Assembly (NCBI GenBank): GCA_021373185.1
Contig: JAJFTF010000022.1
Span: 29,073-93,072 of the forward strand
DNA from: Betaproteobacteria bacterium
Lineage (GTDB): Bacteria > Pseudomonadota > Gammaproteobacteria > Burkholderiales > Sulfuricellaceae
DNA length: 64,000 bases
Reading direction: 5' to 3'
Part shown: positions 18,265 to 30,171 of the stretch, in pieces
How positions within the stretch are numbered: the stretch's first letter is position 1
Layout: each line of letters starts with the position of its first letter
Notes under the pieces: generated by a model
Told to the model about the DNA's origin: nothing
The model's input: only the letters and a program-made list of their open reading frames with translations
Databases searched by the model: none
Made by a program: the position numbers and the translations under genes

Positions 18265-19653
18265 TCACGCCCCGCCCCGCACCAACTGGCCTGGTATCTG
18301 GCCGATTGAACCGGCCCCCATGGTCAGCACCACATCGCCATTCCGCGCCGCACTCATAATTGATTGCGGCAATTCCGCCAGCGTCTCGACAAAAATCGGC
18401 TCAACCTTGCCGGTGACGCGAATCGCACGCGTCAACGCCCGTCCGTCTGCGGCCACGATCGGCGTTTCTCCCGCCGGATAGATTTCGGACAGCAGCAGCA
18501 CGTCGACCGAGGACAACACCCTGACGAAGTCCTCGAACAAATCCCTGGTGCGGGTAAACCGATGCGGCTGGAACGCCAGCACCAGACGCCGACCGGGGAA
18601 CGCACCGCGCGCCGCCGCCAGGGTTGCCGTCATTTCCACCGGATGATGGCCGTAATCGTCGATCAGCGTGAAGCTGCCGCCATCCGACAGCGCCACTTCG
18701 CCGTAGCGCTCGAAGCGCCGCCCGACTCCGCCGAATTCGGCCAGCCCTTTGACAATCGCTGCATCCGGCGCGCCGACCTCCATCGCCACCGCGATGGCCG
18801 CCAACGCGTTCAGCACGTTGTGCTGCCCGGGCAGGTTGAGCGTGACAGCCAGTTCCGGCATGCCAGTGCGCTGCACCTTGAAATTCATCTGGCCGCCGCT
18901 GTGGCGAACATCCACGCCTCTGACCTGCGCACCCTCTTCCAGGCCGTAAGTGGTGACCGGCTTGGTGATGCGCGGCATGATCTCGCGCACATTGGCATCG
19001 TCCGCGCACAACACCGCCATGCCATAGAAGGGCAGACGCTGGATGAAATCGACGAAGGCCTGCTTCAACCTTCCGAAATCATGGCCGTAGGTTTCCATAT
19101 GGTCGGCATCGATATTGGTCACCACCGCCATGACTGGCATCAGGTAGAGGAAAGACGCATCGGACTCGTCGGCCTCGGCGACGATGAATTCGCCCTGCCC
19201 CAGCCGCGCGTTGGCGCCCGCCGCTTCCAGCTTGCCGCCGATGACGAAGGTCGGGTCCATTCCCGCCTCGCCGAGGATGCTGGCGATCAGCGAAGTGGTG
19301 GTGGTCTTGCCATGCGTGCCGGCCACGGCGATGCCCTGCTTGAAGCGCATCAGCTCCGCCAGCATCATGGCACGCGGCACCACCGGAATATTGCGCTCTC
19401 GCGCCGCCACGACCTCGGGGTTATCCGCCTTGACGGCGGTCGAGATCACCACCACATCGGCGCGTTCCAGGTTTTCGGTGGCATGGCCGTGATAGACCTG
19501 AGCGCCAAGGCTCTTCAGCCGGCGTGTGGCGACGTTATCGCCCAGATCGGAACCGCTCACTTCATAGCCCAGATTGAGCAACACCTCGGCGATGCCGCTC
19601 ATGCCGACGCCGCCGATGCCGACGAAGTGTACGTGTTTGACTTTGTGTTTCAT
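18265..19653 (-). CDS. murC: UDP-N-acetylmuramate--L-alanine ligase
   Basis: A 462-residue Mur ligase that adds L-Ala, the first amino acid of the stem peptide. It starts at the ATG at 19653, whose ATGA overlaps the murG stop. The N-terminal Rossmann motif [14 protein letters not shown] and the P-loop [11 protein letters not shown] are present, as is [12 protein letters not shown] with the Mg-binding Glu. A much longer frame reaching upstream is an overlap artefact with murG. Confidence 0.97.
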   Translation of the reverse strand: MKHKVKHVHFVGIGGVGMSGIAEVLLNLGYEVSGSDLGDNVATRRLKSLGAQVYHGHATENLERADVVVISTAVKADNPEVVAARERNIPVVPRAMMLAELMRFKQGIAVAGTHGKTTTTSLIASILGEAGMDPTFVIGGKLEAAGANARLGQGEFIVAEADESDASFLYLMPVMAVVTNIDADHMETYGHDFGRLKQAFVDFIQRLPFYGMAVLCADDANVREIMPRITKPVTTYGLEEGAQVRGVDVRHSGGQMNFKVQRTGMPELAVTLNLPGQHNVLNALAAIAVAMEVGAPDAAIVKGLAEFGGVGRRFERYGEVALSDGGSFTLIDDYGHHPVEMTATLAAARGAFPGRRLVLAFQPHRFTRTRDLFEDFVRVLSSVDVLLLSEIYPAGETPIVAADGRALTRAIRVTGKVEPIFVETLAELPQSIMSAARNGDVVLTMGAGSIGQIPGQLVRGGA

Positions 19654-20747
19654 CCTGCCAACTCCATGCATGCCTGCGCCACGGTCGCGGTGGCTTCCGG
19701 CTTGGCCAATTTTCTTGCGGCTTGCGCCATCGCCAGCAATTTTTCGCGGCTGAAACCCGTTAACAAATCGGCCAACCCCGCCGGGGTCAGACCCTGTTGC
19801 GGCAGCAGCAGCGCCGCGCCATTCTCGCTCAGGAAACGGGCATTGCCGGTCTGGTGATCGTCCACCGCATGCGGGTAAGGCACCAGCACGCTGGCGACGC
19901 CCGCCGAGGTGATTTCTGCCAGGGTCAACGCACCGGCACGACACACGATCACATCGCACCAGGCATACATCTCGCCCATGTCGTCGATGAAAGCGCGGGC
20001 ATCGACAGCCACCCCCGCCGCCTCGTAATTGGCTTTGAGCTGTTCCAGATTCTTTGCGCCGGACTGGTGCACCACTGCTGGCCGCTGCGCTTCGGGAATC
20101 AGCGCCAGTGCTTGCGGCACCGCCTCGTTGAGCGCTGCCGCGCCAAGGCTGCCGCCCACCACCAAAATGCGCAGATTTCCTTGGCGTCCGGCCAAGCGCT
20201 GCTCCGGCGCAGCCAGGTTGGCAATGTCGGTGCGCACCGGATTGCCGCACCAGGTCATCGCCGGCTTGGAACAACCAATCGGTTTGTCGCCGGCATTGTT
20301 GAATGCGGACGGGAAAGCCACCAGCACCCGTTCGGCGAGACAAGCCAGCACCCGGTTAGTCAACCCCGCCACCGAATTCTGCTCATGAATCACCAGCGGC
20401 TTGCCCAGCAATGAAGCCATCAAGCCGCCTGGGAAAGCGGTAAAGCCACCCATGCCAAGCACCACATCGGGACGAAAGCGGAAAATTGCCGCCGCACTCT
20501 GCCACATAGCCATGAGCAGCATGAATGGCAGCGTAGCCCAGCGCAGCAAGCCCTTGCCGCGCATGCCGGCGAACTTGACCCAGGCCATTTCATAACCATG
20601 TTCCGGCACCAGCCTTGCTTCCATGCCGGCGCGAGTGCCCAGCCAAACCACTTTCCAATCTTTCAGGCGTAAGCAGTCGGCCACCGCCAGCGCGGGGAAA
20701 ACGTGGCCGCCAGTGCCGCCCGCCATGATCAGGATGGTGCGGCTCAT
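19650..20747 (-). CDS. murG: lipid II synthase MurG (GlcNAc transferase)
   Basis: This 365-residue GT28 enzyme transfers GlcNAc to lipid I on the inner face of the membrane. The start at 20747 ([18 protein letters not shown]) overlaps the ftsW stop by ATGA. The signature [14 protein letters not shown] is at residues 10-23 and the donor-binding [11 protein letters not shown] near 190. It is in the standard ftsW-murG-murC order. Confidence 0.97.
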   Translation of the reverse strand: MSRTILIMAGGTGGHVFPALAVADCLRLKDWKVVWLGTRAGMEARLVPEHGYEMAWVKFAGMRGKGLLRWATLPFMLLMAMWQSAAAIFRFRPDVVLGMGGFTAFPGGLMASLLGKPLVIHEQNSVAGLTNRVLACLAERVLVAFPSAFNNAGDKPIGCSKPAMTWCGNPVRTDIANLAAPEQRLAGRQGNLRILVVGGSLGAAALNEAVPQALALIPEAQRPAVVHQSGAKNLEQLKANYEAAGVAVDARAFIDDMGEMYAWCDVIVCRAGALTLAEITSAGVASVLVPYPHAVDDHQTGNARFLSENGAALLLPQQGLTPAGLADLLTGFSREKLLAMAQAARKLAKPEATATVAQACMELAG

Positions 20748-21907
20748 ACCGAATAGCCTTTCATGACTTGCCTGCTTTCCCAATCGATCCTGAGCAGCAC
20801 GCCAATCGCCGCACAGTTGGCGGCAATGCCGCTACCGCCGAATGACAGCAGCGGCAAGGTCAGGCCCTTGGTCGGCAGCAGGCCCATGTTCACGCCCATG
20901 TTGATGATCGCCTGCACCGACAGCCAGACGCCGATGCCGTAAGCCGCCAACGCCGGAAAATGACGGTCGATCATCGCCGCCTGGCGACCGATGACGAAAG
21001 CGCGCATGGTCAGCCAGGCAAACATCAGAATCACCACGGCAACGCCGGCAAAACCCAGTTCCTCGGCAACCACCGCGAGCAGAAAGTCGGTATGCGCTTC
21101 CGGCAGGTAAAACAGCTTCTCGATGCTCCCGCCCAAGCCCAATCCGTACCATTCGCCGCGACCGAAGGCGATCAGCGCATGGGAAAGTTGATAGCCTTTG
21201 CCGAATGGGTCGGCCCACGGATCCATGAAGCCGACGATGCGCTGCATGCGGTAGGGCGAGGTCCAGATCAGCACCAGAAAACCCACGACCAGCATGCCGA
21301 TCAGGCCAGCAAACAAGCGCCAGTTCATGCCACCGAGAAACAGGATGGCCATGGCGATGCTGGTGATCACCGCAAAGGCGCCGAAGTCCGGCTCGCGCAG
21401 CAGCAGGCCGCCGACCAGCAGCATCACCATCAGCATCGGCAGGAAGCCCTTTTTGATATTGTCCATGTAGGCCGCCTTGCGCACCGTGTAATCGGCGGCG
21501 TACAGCACGGCGAACAGCTTCATGAATTCGGACGGTTGCAGATTGACCACGAACAGCGACAACCAGCGCCGGCTGCCGTTGACTTCGCGACCGATGCCGG
21601 GAATCAGCACCAGCACCAGCAGCACCAGGCCGGAAAGAAACAGGTAAGGCGCAATTTCCTGCAATACCTTGTTCGGCACCTGGAAAGCCAGCAAACCGAG
21701 CACGATACCGACCACCAGGAAAGCGCCCTGACGCATCAGGTAATAAGTCTCCTGATAACCGGCATGGCGATCTGCAGCGGCAATCGCGATCGAGGCCGAA
21801 TACACCATCACCAGCCCGAAGCCCAGCAACAGGATGACCAGCCACAGCAGGGTGCGGTCATAATCTGGCCGGGCATGTTGCACCGCCACCGGAGAAAAGG
21901 TATTCAT
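20744..21907 (-). CDS. ftsW: lipid II polymerase / division protein FtsW (SEDS)
   Basis: A 387-residue polytopic membrane protein with about ten hydrophobic segments, the septal glycosyltransferase of the SEDS family that works with FtsI. SEDS motifs are visible: [29 protein letters not shown], and [19 protein letters not shown] near the end. The ATGA at 21904-21907 overlaps the murD stop. Confidence 0.97.
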   Translation of the reverse strand: MNTFSPVAVQHARPDYDRTLLWLVILLLGFGLVMVYSASIAIAAADRHAGYQETYYLMRQGAFLVVGIVLGLLAFQVPNKVLQEIAPYLFLSGLVLLVLVLIPGIGREVNGSRRWLSLFVVNLQPSEFMKLFAVLYAADYTVRKAAYMDNIKKGFLPMLMVMLLVGGLLLREPDFGAFAVITSIAMAILFLGGMNWRLFAGLIGMLVVGFLVLIWTSPYRMQRIVGFMDPWADPFGKGYQLSHALIAFGRGEWYGLGLGGSIEKLFYLPEAHTDFLLAVVAEELGFAGVAVVILMFAWLTMRAFVIGRQAAMIDRHFPALAAYGIGVWLSVQAIINMGVNMGLLPTKGLTLPLLSFGGSGIAANCAAIGVLLRIDWESRQVMKGYSV

Positions 21908-23292
21908 GCCTTCTCCTCCAGTTGCCTGACCGCGGCAATGAATACTTGGGCACGATGCTCGTAATTGCGGAACATGTCGAAACTGGCACAGGCCGGCGAC
22001 AGCAGCACGGCATCACCCGCTTGCGCCTGCTCGAAGCCGAGCTTCACTGCCGCATCCATATCCGTAGCACTCAACAGCGGCACGCCGCATCCCGCAAGAG
22101 CTTCACCAATTTGCGGGCCATCGCGACCGATCAACACCACCGCCCGGGCATGTGCCGCTACCGCCGGACACAGTGGGCTGAAGTCCTGATTCTTGCCATC
22201 GCCGCCTGCGATCAGCACCACTTTTTGCGCCATGCCGTTCAATGCCGCTACCGTGGCGCCGACATTGGTACCCTTGGAATCGTCGTAGAACTTCACTTTT
22301 TTGATTTCCGCTACCAGTTCGACCCGATGAGCCAGCCCCTTGAATTCGCGCAGCGCCTCAAGCAGTGGTTGGAACGGCAGGTCGATAGCGCGGCACAGCG
22401 CCAGCGCCGCCAACGCATTGGCGGCGTTGTGCAACCCGGCAAGCGGCAGATCGGCCACCGCCATCAACGGTTTGTCGCCTTGTGCCAGCCACAATCCATC
22501 TTTGTCTTTCAGCAGGCCCCAGTCCCCGCTCTTCACCGGCGCATCCAGGCCGAAAGTCGCCACTGTGCGCCCCGGTTTCGCCATCGCCAGGCAATAACGA
22601 TCTTCACGGTTAAGAATCTGGGCACCGCTACCGGCAAAAATTCGCACTTTTGCCGCGACATATTCATCCAGATCGGCATAGCGATCCATGTGATCTTCCG
22701 TCACGTTGAGCAGGGTCGCGGCGGCAGGGTTAAGCGATTGCGTGGTTTCGAGCTGGAAGCTGGACAGCTCGAGTACGAACACATCCGGCATCTCATCGCG
22801 TTGCTCCAACTCGGCCAGCGCATCCAGCACCGGCAGGCCGATGTTGCCGGCCACCACCGTGCGCAGGCCGGCACTTCTACACATCGCGCCGACCATCTCG
22901 GTCACCGTGCTCTTGCCGTTGGATCCGGTTATCGCCAGAACCCGGGTGTCATGCTCTGTACGCAATGAACCAATCGCTTGGGCAAAAAGTTCGATATCGC
23001 CGACGACCGGCACATCATTCGCTATCGCCTGGGCGATCAACGGTTCGCGCAGTGAAACGCCGGGGCTGACGGCGAGCAGGTCGGCGTTATGGAACACCTC
23101 TCCCCTGAATGTGCCGGTAAACAGCGGCGCACCGGGCAACTCCGCCTGGAGGCGTGCAGCGTGCGGCGGCTTGTCGCGCGAATCGGCAACCGCCACCACC
23201 GCGCCCTGCCTGTCCAGCCAGCGCGCCATGGAAAGCCCGGTGTCTCCGAGGCCCACCACCAGCACTTTTTTGTTTCGCAGATTCAGCTTCAT
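21904..23292 (-). CDS. murD: UDP-N-acetylmuramoylalanine--D-glutamate ligase
   Basis: A 462-residue Mur ligase that adds D-Glu. [15 protein letters not shown] is the N-terminal UDP-binding motif and [12 protein letters not shown] the P-loop near residue 122. [12 protein letters not shown] and HRVE, typical of MurD, follow. Its ATG overlaps the mraY stop by ATGA, pointing to translational coupling. Confidence 0.97.
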   Translation of the reverse strand: MKLNLRNKKVLVVGLGDTGLSMARWLDRQGAVVAVADSRDKPPHAARLQAELPGAPLFTGTFRGEVFHNADLLAVSPGVSLREPLIAQAIANDVPVVGDIELFAQAIGSLRTEHDTRVLAITGSNGKSTVTEMVGAMCRSAGLRTVVAGNIGLPVLDALAELEQRDEMPDVFVLELSSFQLETTQSLNPAAATLLNVTEDHMDRYADLDEYVAAKVRIFAGSGAQILNREDRYCLAMAKPGRTVATFGLDAPVKSGDWGLLKDKDGLWLAQGDKPLMAVADLPLAGLHNAANALAALALCRAIDLPFQPLLEALREFKGLAHRVELVAEIKKVKFYDDSKGTNVGATVAALNGMAQKVVLIAGGDGKNQDFSPLCPAVAAHARAVVLIGRDGPQIGEALAGCGVPLLSATDMDAAVKLGFEQAQAGDAVLLSPACASFDMFRNYEHRAQVFIAAVRQLEEKA

Positions 23293-24374
23293 CTCAGTTT
23301 CAGCGTCGACAGTCCAACCAGCACCAGCATCATCGATATGATCCAGAAGCGAACGACCACCTGATTTTCTTTCCAGCCCTTCAATTCGTAGTGGTGGTGC
23401 AACGGCGCCATGCGGAAGATGCGCTTGCCGGTCAGCTTGAACGAGGCCACCTGCAAGACCACCGACAGGGTTTCGACCACGAATACGCCGCCCATCACGA
23501 ACAGCACGATTTCCTGGCGCACGATCACCGCCACCACACCGATTGCAGCGCCCAGCGCCAGGGCGCCGACATCGCCCATGAACACTTCGGCGGGATAGGC
23601 GTTAAACCACAGAAAACCCAGACCAGCGCCGGCCAGCGCAGCGCAGAACACCGCCAGCTCGCCGGCGCCGGGAATGTAGGGCACGCCAAGGTAGCGCGAA
23701 AATACGAAGTTGCCGGCCACGTAGGCGAAAATCGCCAGGGCGCCCGCCACCATTACTGTCGGCATGATCGCCAGACCGTCCAAACCGTCAGTGAGATTGA
23801 CCGCATTACTGCTGCCGACGATGACGAAATAGGTCAGCACGGCAAAGCCGACAGCGCCTAATGGAAGTGTCAATAGCTTGAAGAATGGCACGATCAGTTC
23901 GGTCTGGGCCGGCAGCGTGGCGTTCATGGCGAGGAATGCGGCCACGCCGGCACCAATCACCGATTGCCAGAAGTATTTGGCCTTGGCCGGCAAACCCTTG
24001 GGATTGCGATAAACCACCTTGCGCCAGTCATCGACCCAGCCGATCGCACCAAAACCCAGCGTGGTAGCCAGCACGACCCAGACATAGGCGTTCTTCAGAT
24101 CGGCCCAGAGCAGAGTTGAAATCGCCATCGCCACCAGCATCAGCGCGCCGCCCATGGTCGGCGTACCCGCCTTGACCAGGTGGGTCTGCGGGCCGTCGTC
24201 GCGCACCGACTGGCCGATCTTGTAAGCGGTCAGCTTGCGGATCATCGCCGGGCCGACGATGAACGAGATCATCAGCGCGGTCAGCATCGCCAGCACCGCA
24301 CGCAGGGTGATATAGCCGAATACGTTGAAAGCGCGAACGTCGTGCGCCAGCCATTGGCTCAATGCGAGCAGCAT
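23289..24374 (-). CDS. mraY: phospho-N-acetylmuramoyl-pentapeptide transferase
   Basis: A 361-residue, ten-helix membrane enzyme that makes lipid I on undecaprenyl phosphate. Conserved motifs include GTPTMGG near residue 75, the Asp pair [19 protein letters not shown] and the cytosolic [13 protein letters not shown] near the C-terminus. It overlaps murF by 16 bases. Confidence 0.98.
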   Translation of the reverse strand: MLLALSQWLAHDVRAFNVFGYITLRAVLAMLTALMISFIVGPAMIRKLTAYKIGQSVRDDGPQTHLVKAGTPTMGGALMLVAMAISTLLWADLKNAYVWVVLATTLGFGAIGWVDDWRKVVYRNPKGLPAKAKYFWQSVIGAGVAAFLAMNATLPAQTELIVPFFKLLTLPLGAVGFAVLTYFVIVGSSNAVNLTDGLDGLAIMPTVMVAGALAIFAYVAGNFVFSRYLGVPYIPGAGELAVFCAALAGAGLGFLWFNAYPAEVFMGDVGALALGAAIGVVAVIVRQEIVLFVMGGVFVVETLSVVLQVASFKLTGKRIFRMAPLHHHYELKGWKENQVVVRFWIISMMLVLVGLSTLKLR

Positions 24375-25732
24375 GTCGAATCCTCCCGCGCCACAAAACT
24401 TTTCACCACGCGCTCCATCTGCATGAAGCGCGATCCTTTCACCAGCACCGTCACTTCCGGCGCCAGCCGGTTTTCGATGTCATGCAGCAAATCCTCGATG
24501 TATTCGAAGTGCCGCCCACCCGCGCCGAATGCTTCTGCGGCTGCGGCGCTCAAATCGCCCAGCGTGAGCAGGCCATCGATGCCGGCAGCCTTCGCCACAG
24601 CGCCGATTTCGGCATGCAGTGCGCGCGCGTCTGCGCCCAGTTCGCCCATATCGCCCAGCACCAGGATTTTCTTGCCCGGCAAACCGGCGAGCACGGCAAT
24701 CGCCGCCCGTACCGAACCGGGATTGGCATTGTAGGTATCGTCGATCAGGGTAGCGCCATGCAAGCAGGGATTCTTCTGCATCCGCCCCTTGACGCTGGAC
24801 ACTTTCGCCAGCCCGGCGGCAATAACCGCATTTTCAATGCCCAGCGCCACGGCTACTGCAGCAGCGGCCAGCGCGTTGCGCGCGTTGTGCTCGCCCGGCA
24901 CCGGCAGAGTCACGGTAAATTTGCCAGCGGGCGTGAGCATGTCGATTTCGCTGCCGAACGGCAGCAAGCGGCAAGTGCCGGACACTTCCGCTGAGGGGTT
25001 CAGGCCAAAACCAATCGTGCGATAACCGGCCGCCAGCTTTTGCCACAATGCCGCATGCGGATCGTCGGCATTGATCACGGCGGTTCCGTTTGCCGCCAGC
25101 CCTTCAAAGATCTCGCCCTTGGCATGCGCTACCGCTTCCACCGTGCCGAGGCCGGCCAGGTGGGCAGCCTGCGCGTTGACGATCAACGCTATATCGGGCT
25201 GCGCAATATGAGTTAGATAAGCAATTTCGCCGGGATGGTTCATCCCCATCTCGATCACGGCATAGCGATGGTGGCCGCGCAACCCGAGCAGGGTCAGCGG
25301 CAAGCCGATATCGTTATTGAGATTTCCCTTGGTCGCGAGCACCGCGTCATCGCCGGCCTGCGTGCGCAGGATCGCCGCAATCATTTCTTTTACCGTGGTC
25401 TTGCCGCTGCTGCCGGTCAGCCCCACCACTGGAATGCCGAAGCGGCTGCGCCACAGTCCGGCCAATGCGCCCAGTGCAAGGCGGGTATCGGCTACGATCA
25501 GCAGCGGGAAATCGCCCCAAGCCGGGTCGGCGTGATCCACCAGCGCCGCAGTCGCGCCCTGCGCGATTACCTGGGCGACATAGTCATGACCATCGAAACG
25601 CTCGCCTTTCAGCGCCACGAACAACTCGCCGGCGGCCACCGCACGGCTGTCGCTGCTGACGCCGGTGAAGGCGATATCGGCACCGGCGCGTTGCGCATTC
25701 AACGCCGCCACTGTTTCGCTCAGGCGCAACAT
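24359..25732 (-). CDS. murF: UDP-N-acetylmuramoyl-tripeptide--D-alanyl-D-alanine ligase
   Basis: This 457-residue Mur ligase adds D-Ala-D-Ala. The P-loop [12 protein letters not shown] is near residue 107, and [10 protein letters not shown] and [11 protein letters not shown] are MurF-typical. It starts 13 bases inside the 3' end of murE and ends 16 bases inside mraY, so the three genes are tightly coupled. Confidence 0.97.
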   Translation of the reverse strand: MLRLSETVAALNAQRAGADIAFTGVSSDSRAVAAGELFVALKGERFDGHDYVAQVIAQGATAALVDHADPAWGDFPLLIVADTRLALGALAGLWRSRFGIPVVGLTGSSGKTTVKEMIAAILRTQAGDDAVLATKGNLNNDIGLPLTLLGLRGHHRYAVIEMGMNHPGEIAYLTHIAQPDIALIVNAQAAHLAGLGTVEAVAHAKGEIFEGLAANGTAVINADDPHAALWQKLAAGYRTIGFGLNPSAEVSGTCRLLPFGSEIDMLTPAGKFTVTLPVPGEHNARNALAAAAVAVALGIENAVIAAGLAKVSSVKGRMQKNPCLHGATLIDDTYNANPGSVRAAIAVLAGLPGKKILVLGDMGELGADARALHAEIGAVAKAAGIDGLLTLGDLSAAAAEAFGAGGRHFEYIEDLLHDIENRLAPEVTVLVKGSRFMQMERVVKSFVAREDSTCCSH

Positions 25733-27207
25733 GACGTATATCCTTGCAAAATTCGTTGTACCGCATCGATATCGGAAAACGGCAAACGTACGCCGTTGAT
25801 TTCCTGATAATCTTCATGGCCCTTGCCGGCAACCAGCACCACATCGTTGGGCTGCGCTGAACGTACAGCGGCATCAATCGCGGCCGCACGGTCGGCATTC
25901 GCGTGATAATTGGCGCCCATGCCGGAAATGATGTCGGCAATGATGGCCAGCGCATCTTCGCCACGCGGGTTGTCGCTGGTGACGACGACTTCGTCCGCCA
26001 GACGCGATGCGACCTCGCCCATCAACGAGCGCTTGCCGCGGTCGCGGTCGCCGCCGCAGCCGAACACGCAAATCAGTTTGCCATTGTTGCCCGTGATTTC
26101 ACGCAAGGCACTCAACACTTTTTCCAGTGCATCCGGGGTATGGGCGTAATCCACCACGACCAGCGGCTTGCCATTTCCGCCAAGGCTCTGCAGACGTCCT
26201 GCCACGGCCTTGACCTGGTTCAACTCACGCACCGCGTCTTCCAGTTTGACGCCGCTGACCAGCAGAGTGGCCAGCACCGCAAGCAGATTGGCGGCATTGA
26301 AGCGGCCCAGCAGTTCGCTGTTCACTTGCGCAGCTCCCCATGGCGTCACCGCCTCGAAGCGAATGCCTTGCGCATCCGCCACCAGGTTGCGCGCCAAGAC
26401 GGCAAAATGGCATTGCCCCTTGTTGCCCTCTAGGCTATATCCCACTGTCTGCACGCCGCCGCAGCCAAGCTTACCGGACAGCTCTACACCAAACGGATCG
26501 TCCATGTTGAGTACGGCGAATTTCAGCTCGGGCCAGGCAAACAGCCCGGCTTTGGCAGCGGCGTAGGACGCCATGTCGCCGTGATAATCCAGATGGTCGC
26601 GCGACAAATTGGTCAGCAGCGCCACATCGAAATGCATGCCGTTGACCCGCCCTTGTGCCAAGCCGTGCGACGACACCTCCATCGCCACGCAACCGGCGCC
26701 CTCGGTCAAGTAATCGCGCAGCAGGCCATGCAGGCTGATTGCATCGGGCGTGGTATTTGCGGAGGGTTTCAACGCGCCTGGCAAGCCGTTGCCGAGCGTG
26801 CCGACCAGTGCGGTTTTTTTGCCTTGGGCGGTCAACGCTTGGGCAATCCAGTGACAGCATGAAGTCTTGCCGTTGGTGCCGGTGATGCCGATTGTCCATA
26901 ACTTGCGCGACGGCTCGCCATAGACCTGGCTGGCAATAGCACCGGCTTTTTCGCGCAGCCCTTCTACCGGCAGGTTCGGCACCTGCCAGTCAGCGTTCCA
27001 TTCAAAATCCCGGTTTTCCCACAGCACTGCGCCGGCCCCGGCGGCAACCGCCTGGGCGATGTATTCGCGGCCGTCAAGACGTTCGCCGGGGTAAGCGGCG
27101 AAGCCTTCTCCGTCGTGAATGCGGCGGCTATCCGCGGTCATGCCCGATACCCCTGCACTAGCAAGGAAGCTGGCGACCGATTGCTGATTCTCGGTGGCCG
27201 TATTCAT
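25720..27207 (-). CDS. murE: UDP-MurNAc-L-Ala-D-Glu--meso-diaminopimelate ligase
   Basis: This 495-residue Mur ligase adds the third stem residue. The P-loop GTNGKTSCCHW is near residue 111. The stretch SDNPRGEDAL contains the DNPR motif that selects meso-diaminopimelate rather than lysine. The start overlaps the ftsI stop by ATGA. Confidence 0.97.
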   Translation of the reverse strand: MNTATENQQSVASFLASAGVSGMTADSRRIHDGEGFAAYPGERLDGREYIAQAVAAGAGAVLWENRDFEWNADWQVPNLPVEGLREKAGAIASQVYGEPSRKLWTIGITGTNGKTSCCHWIAQALTAQGKKTALVGTLGNGLPGALKPSANTTPDAISLHGLLRDYLTEGAGCVAMEVSSHGLAQGRVNGMHFDVALLTNLSRDHLDYHGDMASYAAAKAGLFAWPELKFAVLNMDDPFGVELSGKLGCGGVQTVGYSLEGNKGQCHFAVLARNLVADAQGIRFEAVTPWGAAQVNSELLGRFNAANLLAVLATLLVSGVKLEDAVRELNQVKAVAGRLQSLGGNGKPLVVVDYAHTPDALEKVLSALREITGNNGKLICVFGCGGDRDRGKRSLMGEVASRLADEVVVTSDNPRGEDALAIIADIISGMGANYHANADRAAAIDAAVRSAQPNDVVLVAGKGHEDYQEINGVRLPFSDIDAVQRILQGYTSCCA

Positions 27208-28958
27208 ACCACCTCCTTGACTTCAGGAGCGCTTTCCAGCGGCAGGATATTGTTGGTCGGCGCATCTGGCGGCACGGACAACAACCGCAATGCCCCGGCC
27301 ATCACCTGGCTGAACACCGGCGCGGCGACGGCACCGCCGTAATACTGGCCGTTGCTGGGCTCATCGATCATCACCGCCACGATCAGGCGCGGATTGGAGG
27401 CCGGGGCCAGGCCGACGAACGAAGCGATGTAGCGGTTTTCAGCGTAGCGGCCATTTTCTTCCTTGTGCGCCGTGCCGGTTTTACCGGCCACGCGGTAACC
27501 CATTACCTGCGCTCGCGGCGCAGTGCCGCCCGGCAACACCACCAGTTCCAGCATGCTGCGAACCGCTTGCGAGGTTTCCGGCGAGATCACCTTCACGCCC
27601 GCTGGCTGCGCATCCACCTTGATCAGCGAAACCGGCCTGATTTCTCCATCGCCGGTAAAAGCCATATAAGCGCGCGCCAATTGCAGCAGGCTGACGGAAA
27701 TGCCGTGGCCATAGGCCATGGTGGCCTGTTCGATCGGCTGCCAGGTTTTATACGGGCGCAGCCTGCCGGTCGCCTCGCCGGGGAAACCGGCGTGAGGCAC
27801 CTTGCCGAAGCCCATTTGATCGAAAACATTCCACAAATATTCCGGCTGAAGCGAAAGCGCCATCTTGGCCGCGCCGACATTGCTGGATTTCTGGATCACC
27901 TGTGAAATGGTCAGCGTGCCCTCGGGATGGGAGTCGTGAATCGTCGCCGAACCGATGGTGAAGCTTCCGGGCGCAGTCTGAATCAGGGAGGCCGGCGTGA
28001 ATTTCCCCGACTCCAGCACTGCCGCGGCAGTAAAGGGCTTCATCGTCGAACCCGGCTCGAAGGTGTCGGTGACGGCGCGGTTGCGCGTGCTGTTGCGATT
28101 GAGCTTGGTACGGTTGTTGGGGTTATAGGCCGGCAGGTTAGCCAGCGCGAGAATCTCGCCGGTTTTCGCATCGAGCACCACGATCGCGCCCGCTTTGGCT
28201 TTTTGCGCGATGACTGCGGCCTTCAACTCGCGGTAGGCCAGATACTGAATCTTGCGATCGATGCTGATCGCCAGATCGTGCCCGTCCTGCGGCGGCTGAA
28301 CGCTTTCCACATCCTCGACGATGTGGCCCAGCCGGTCCTTGATCACGTGGCGGTTTCCCGGCTTGCCGGCAAGCCATTTCTGGTAGGTGAGTTCAAGCCC
28401 CTCCTGGCCATTGTCTTCAACGCCGGTAAAGCCGAGGATATGCGCCACCACCTCTCCGGCCGGGTAATAGCGACGATATTCGCGCTGCAGGAACACGCCG
28501 GGCGCGTTGACTTGCATTACCCGCTCGGCAGTCTCTGGCGGCACCTGGCGCTTGAGATAGATGAAATCGCGCTGGCTCCGGGTGAAGCGGCTCTTCACGT
28601 CGGCTTCGCTCATTTCCAGAATTTTTCCCAGTTGCCGAATACGCTCCGGGGTAATTTCGAAATCCTTCGGGCTGACCCACACCGACTCCACCGGCGTGCT
28701 GATTGCCAGAGGCTCGCCGTTGCGGTCGGTAATCATGCCGCGATGAGCGGTCAATTCGATCACCCGGCGGGAACGCTCGTCCCCTTTCTGGCGCAGAAAA
28801 TGGTTATCCATGCCCTGCAGGTAAAATGCCCGTATCAGCAAAGCCAGGAACCAGGCCAGCACCAGCCCGATCAGGATATACGAACGCTCGACCGGCAACT
28901 TCAGCATCGGCGTCTGCACGCCGCCCGCCCGCCGGGAATTTTTCATGGCGTAGCTCAT
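27204..28958 (-). CDS. ftsI: peptidoglycan transpeptidase FtsI (PBP3)
   Basis: The 584-residue class B penicillin-binding protein of the septum. The start at 28958 ([10 protein letters not shown]) overlaps the ftsL stop by ATGA; a longer upstream frame is not coding. One TM helix lies near residues 30-50, then the pedestal (RGMITDRNGEPLAIS). Penicillin-binding motifs are intact: STMK in EPGSTMKPF, SSN in KSSNVG and KTG in AGKTGTAHK. Confidence 0.97.
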   Translation of the reverse strand: MSYAMKNSRRAGGVQTPMLKLPVERSYILIGLVLAWFLALLIRAFYLQGMDNHFLRQKGDERSRRVIELTAHRGMITDRNGEPLAISTPVESVWVSPKDFEITPERIRQLGKILEMSEADVKSRFTRSQRDFIYLKRQVPPETAERVMQVNAPGVFLQREYRRYYPAGEVVAHILGFTGVEDNGQEGLELTYQKWLAGKPGNRHVIKDRLGHIVEDVESVQPPQDGHDLAISIDRKIQYLAYRELKAAVIAQKAKAGAIVVLDAKTGEILALANLPAYNPNNRTKLNRNSTRNRAVTDTFEPGSTMKPFTAAAVLESGKFTPASLIQTAPGSFTIGSATIHDSHPEGTLTISQVIQKSSNVGAAKMALSLQPEYLWNVFDQMGFGKVPHAGFPGEATGRLRPYKTWQPIEQATMAYGHGISVSLLQLARAYMAFTGDGEIRPVSLIKVDAQPAGVKVISPETSQAVRSMLELVVLPGGTAPRAQVMGYRVAGKTGTAHKEENGRYAENRYIASFVGLAPASNPRLIVAVMIDEPSNGQYYGGAVAAPVFSQVMAGALRLLSVPPDAPTNNILPLESAPEVKEVV

Positions 28959-29239
28959 GGCGTCGCGGCCTTTACCGGGGCCGACTGCACCACCAGGATA
29001 TGCGCAGCATCGGGTACGCGCATCTGCAAATAGGTCGTGGCAATCTTCTCGATCCGGGCGTGCATCGCCCAAGTGCTTTGCTCCAGTTGCAACTGCCCCC
29101 ACTCCACTTCCATTTTCTTTGCCAGTTCCTGCTCTTGCTGCAACTCGATGAACATCTTGCGCGCCTTGTGCTGGGCGGTAACCATGCCCAGCGCACAAGC
29201 CACCAGAATCAGAACCAGAATCAGGTTGAGCTTGGTCAT
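28955..29239 (-). CDS. ftsL: cell division protein FtsL
   Basis: A 94-residue bitopic protein with one TM helix (about residues 3-22) and a periplasmic coiled coil rich in Gln, Glu and Leu, which pairs with FtsB and joins FtsQ and FtsW/I. Low sequence conservation is normal for FtsL; the call relies on size, layout and position between rsmH and ftsI, with ATGA overlaps at both ends. Confidence 0.93.
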   Translation of the reverse strand: MTKLNLILVLILVACALGMVTAQHKARKMFIELQQEQELAKKMEVEWGQLQLEQSTWAMHARIEKIATTYLQMRVPDAAHILVVQSAPVKAATP

Positions 29240-30171
29240 GGCGCCGCCGTCCGTTCTGCGACGCGCATTACGGCGCTACGACAGCGCGAGTTGAGCGACA
29301 CCTCGGCTGGCGAGGGACGCACCGCCTTGCCAACCAATCGCAATCTCGGCGCAGAACGCTCTGATTCACGCACCGGCAGCCTTGTCGGCAACGGTGCGGG
29401 CTGCGATGCATCGCGCATGAAATGTTTGACCAGCCGATCTTCGAGGGAATGAAAACTGATGACCGCAAGGCGGCCAGACGGCGCCAGAACATCGACGCCC
29501 TGGGGTAACACTAGCGACAGCTCCTCAAGCTCTTGATTGAGGTAAATCCGTAGAGCTTGAAAGGTACGCGTTGCCGGGTCTTGATGTGGCTCGCGGCTTT
29601 TGAACGCTTTTGCCACGATCTGGGAAAGTTGGCGAGTGGTGACAATGGGCTCCCCCGATCGAGACGCAACAATCGCTCTTGCAATCTGCTTAGCATACCG
29701 TTCTTCACCATAATTTTTTATAACCTCCCCCAGTTGTTGTTCTGTTACATCTGCCAAAAATGAAGCTGCAGTTTGCCCACGGCTTGTATCCATGCGCATG
29801 TCCAGCGGCCCCTCGAAACGAAAACTGAAGCCTCGTGCCGCTTCATCCAGTTGCGGGGAAGAAACCCCCAGATCCAGCAACACGCCATCAACCCGTGCCA
29901 CTCCCAACTCCTGTAACACCGCGCGCAAGCGGCTGAAACTGCTATGTACGATCAGAAAACGCGGGTCGGCAATTGCACTAGCCGCCTCCACTCCAGCCAA
30001 ATCCCTGTCCAGCGCGATCAGCCGGCCATGTTCGCCTAACTTTTCCAGAATCAGCCGGCTGTGACCGCCACGACCGAAGGTGCCATCCACATACACTCCA
30101 TCGGGCCGGATATTCAACGCATCGACTGCCTCATGCAGCAAAACCGTTTTGTGGCTGAATCCACCGCTCAC
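29236..30171 (-). CDS. rsmH: 16S rRNA m4C1402 methyltransferase
   Basis: This 311-residue SAM-dependent enzyme methylates N4 of C1402 in 16S rRNA. The start is a GTG at 30171 (read as [18 protein letters not shown]) whose GTGA overlaps the mraZ stop; the longer open frame upstream overlaps mraZ and is not coding. [16 protein letters not shown] is the SAM motif; [17 protein letters not shown] follows. Second gene of the dcw cluster. Confidence 0.97.
   Translation of the reverse strand: MSGGFSHKTVLLHEAVDALNIRPDGVYVDGTFGRGGHSRLILEKLGEHGRLIALDRDLAGVEAASAIADPRFLIVHSSFSRLRAVLQELGVARVDGVLLDLGVSSPQLDEAARGFSFRFEGPLDMRMDTSRGQTAASFLADVTEQQLGEVIKNYGEERYAKQIARAIVASRSGEPIVTTRQLSQIVAKAFKSREPHQDPATRTFQALRIYLNQELEELSLVLPQGVDVLAPSGRLAVISFHSLEDRLVKHFMRDASQPAPLPTRLPVRESERSAPRLRLVGKAVRPSPAEVSLNSRCRSAVMRVAERTAAP

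Noticed and set aside
18265..20343. 692-codon frame extending upstream of murC
   Set aside because: The N-terminal half overlaps murG in another frame; murC begins at 19653 with an ATGA junction.
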